Shown here: positions 6,070 to 6,782 of the stretch, in pieces | Position numbering within the stretch: the stretch's first letter is position 1 | Layout: each line of letters opens with the position of its first letter | NCBI GenBank assembly: GCA_016200595.1 | Contig: JACQEL010000307.1 | Span: 1-6,782 of the forward strand | Reading direction: 5' to 3' | Length of the DNA: 6,782 nucleotides | Source of the DNA: Deltaproteobacteria bacterium | Lineage (GTDB): Bacteria; Desulfobacterota; Binatia; Bin18 | Notes under the pieces: model-generated | The model's database searches: none | Told to the model about the DNA's origin: nothing | The model's input: only the letters and a program-made list of their open reading frames with translations | Made by a program: the position numbers and the translations under genes

Positions 6070-6782
6070 GTGCGCATCTCTCCTGTCCACAACCGGCGAG
6101 ATCTGCAGCGTTTCCTCAAACTTCCCTGGCGTATCTACCAGGGGAACTCCCTGTGGGTGCCTCCCCTGCTTTTCGACTTGAAAAAACTGCTGGATCCGCG
6201 CAAACACCCATTTCATCAGCATGCCGAGGTGCAGTACTTTCTCGCGTGGCGCGGTGAGGAAGTGGTGGGCCGCATCGCGGCTATCGTCAATCACCAGTAT
6301 GTGCAATTCCATGAGGACGCCACCGGGTTCTTTGGCTTCTTTGAAAGCATAGATGATCAGTCCGTCGCGGTAGCATTGCTTGCCGCTGCCGAACGCTGGG
6401 TCGCGGAGCGCGGTATGCAACGGATTCGCGGGCCGATGAACTTCTCCACCAATGAAGAGTGTGGACTTTTGGTAGACGGCTTCCAGCATCCGCCTGCAGT
6501 CATGATGCCGTACAACTTACCCTATGTTGCTCGGCTCATCGAAACCGCCGGATACACGAAGGCGAAGGACCTGCTGGCTTATCTACTGGATGACACGACA
6601 CCGCCAGAGCGTCTCGTCCGTGGGGTCGCACGTTTGCAGCGACGGCACCACATCACCATCCGACCGATTAATCTGCGACGTTTCCGCCAGGAAGTCGCTC
6701 TGATGCTCGAAGTTTACAACAGTGCCTGGGAGCGGAATTGGGGCTTCGTGCCCATGACGACGGCCGAAGTTGATAGTTTGGC
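6070..6782 (+). CDS. bcerS: GNAT-like N-acyltransferase of the YghO-like family, candidate bacterial ceramide synthase (3' end outside window)
   Basis: About 237 residues are visible and the reading frame is still open at the window edge. The start is GTG at 6070: no ATG, GTG or TTG lies upstream in frame back to the in-frame stop at 5893, and the family's N-terminal pattern (RRDLxRFLxLPWRIY, here 9-23) begins right after it. Further family-like blocks are VPPLLFDLKKLLDP (30-43), HAEVQYFLA (51-59), VVGRIAAIVN (65-74), FFGFFESIDD (87-96), RGPMNFSTNEECGLLVDGF (120-138) and the tail near YNSAWERNWGFVPM. These match, from memory, proteins annotated as YghO-like or GNAT-fold hypothetical proteins. 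In Caulobacter the bacterial ceramide synthase bCerS is of this GNAT type and joins a fatty acyl group to the sphingoid amine. Position behind Spt and an SDR supports that role. No ribosome-binding site is seen; a strong hairpin stands in its place. Confidence 0.8.
   Translation, partial: MRISPVHNRRDLQRFLKLPWRIYQGNSLWVPPLLFDLKKLLDPRKHPFHQHAEVQYFLAWRGEEVVGRIAAIVNHQYVQFHEDATGFFGFFESIDDQSVAVALLAAAERWVAERGMQRIRGPMNFSTNEECGLLVDGFQHPPAVMMPYNLPYVARLIETAGYTKAKDLLAYLLDDTTPPERLVRGVARLQRRHHITIRPINLRRFRQEVALMLEVYNSAWERNWGFVPMTTAEVDSL

Noticed and set aside
5997..6257. 86-codon plus-strand frame starting upstream of the acyltransferase
   Set aside because: It is in a different frame from the clear GNAT-like protein that starts at 6070, and has no family features.

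Overview
This 6.8 kb window looks like bacterial chromosome from a Gram-negative, moderately GC-rich and probably uncultured lineage. The gene content (MsbA-type exporter, membrane desaturase, sphingolipid-type enzymes) and the number of dispersed palindromic repeats suggest something like a deltaproteobacterial, Tectomicrobia-type or planctomycete-like genome. That placement is a low-confidence guess from gene types and repeat style.

Layout: (1) 1-229 is intergenic, with a dispersed-type palindrome at its left end. (2) 230-1984, minus strand, is an ABC exporter with fused membrane and ATPase domains. (3) 1985-2303 is a non-coding spacer filled largely by a composite palindromic repeat element (2010-2180). 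(4) 2304-3365, minus strand, is a membrane fatty-acid desaturase with three histidine boxes. (5) 3366-3574 is a divergent control region. It holds a near-consensus sigma70-type promoter for the desaturase with a perfect dyad over its -10 box, and a 78-bp MITE-like element with 13-bp perfect terminal inverted repeats and 9-bp near-identical flanking direct repeats. It also holds a possible plus-strand promoter whose -35 box lies in the right flanking repeat. (6) 3575-4615, plus strand, is an NAD(P)-dependent epimerase/dehydratase-type reductase. (7) 4734-5915, plus strand, is a serine palmitoyltransferase-type alpha-oxoamine synthase. (8) 6070-6782, plus strand, is the 5' part of a GNAT-like acyltransferase of the YghO-like family, cut by the window end.

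The three plus-strand genes match the core set known for bacterial ceramide synthesis. Spt condenses serine with an acyl thioester to 3-ketosphinganine, a CerR-type SDR reduces the ketone, and a bCerS-type GNAT acyltransferase N-acylates the product. The main reading of the window is therefore a ceramide/sphingolipid gene cluster. A divergently transcribed desaturase and an MsbA-like flippase are its neighbours and are candidates for acyl-chain tailoring and lipid export. The dedicated acyl carrier protein and acyl-ACP synthetase seen in Caulobacter are not in this window and may lie beyond its right edge. The enzyme families are clear from motifs; the pathway assignment is an inference from the combination of genes.
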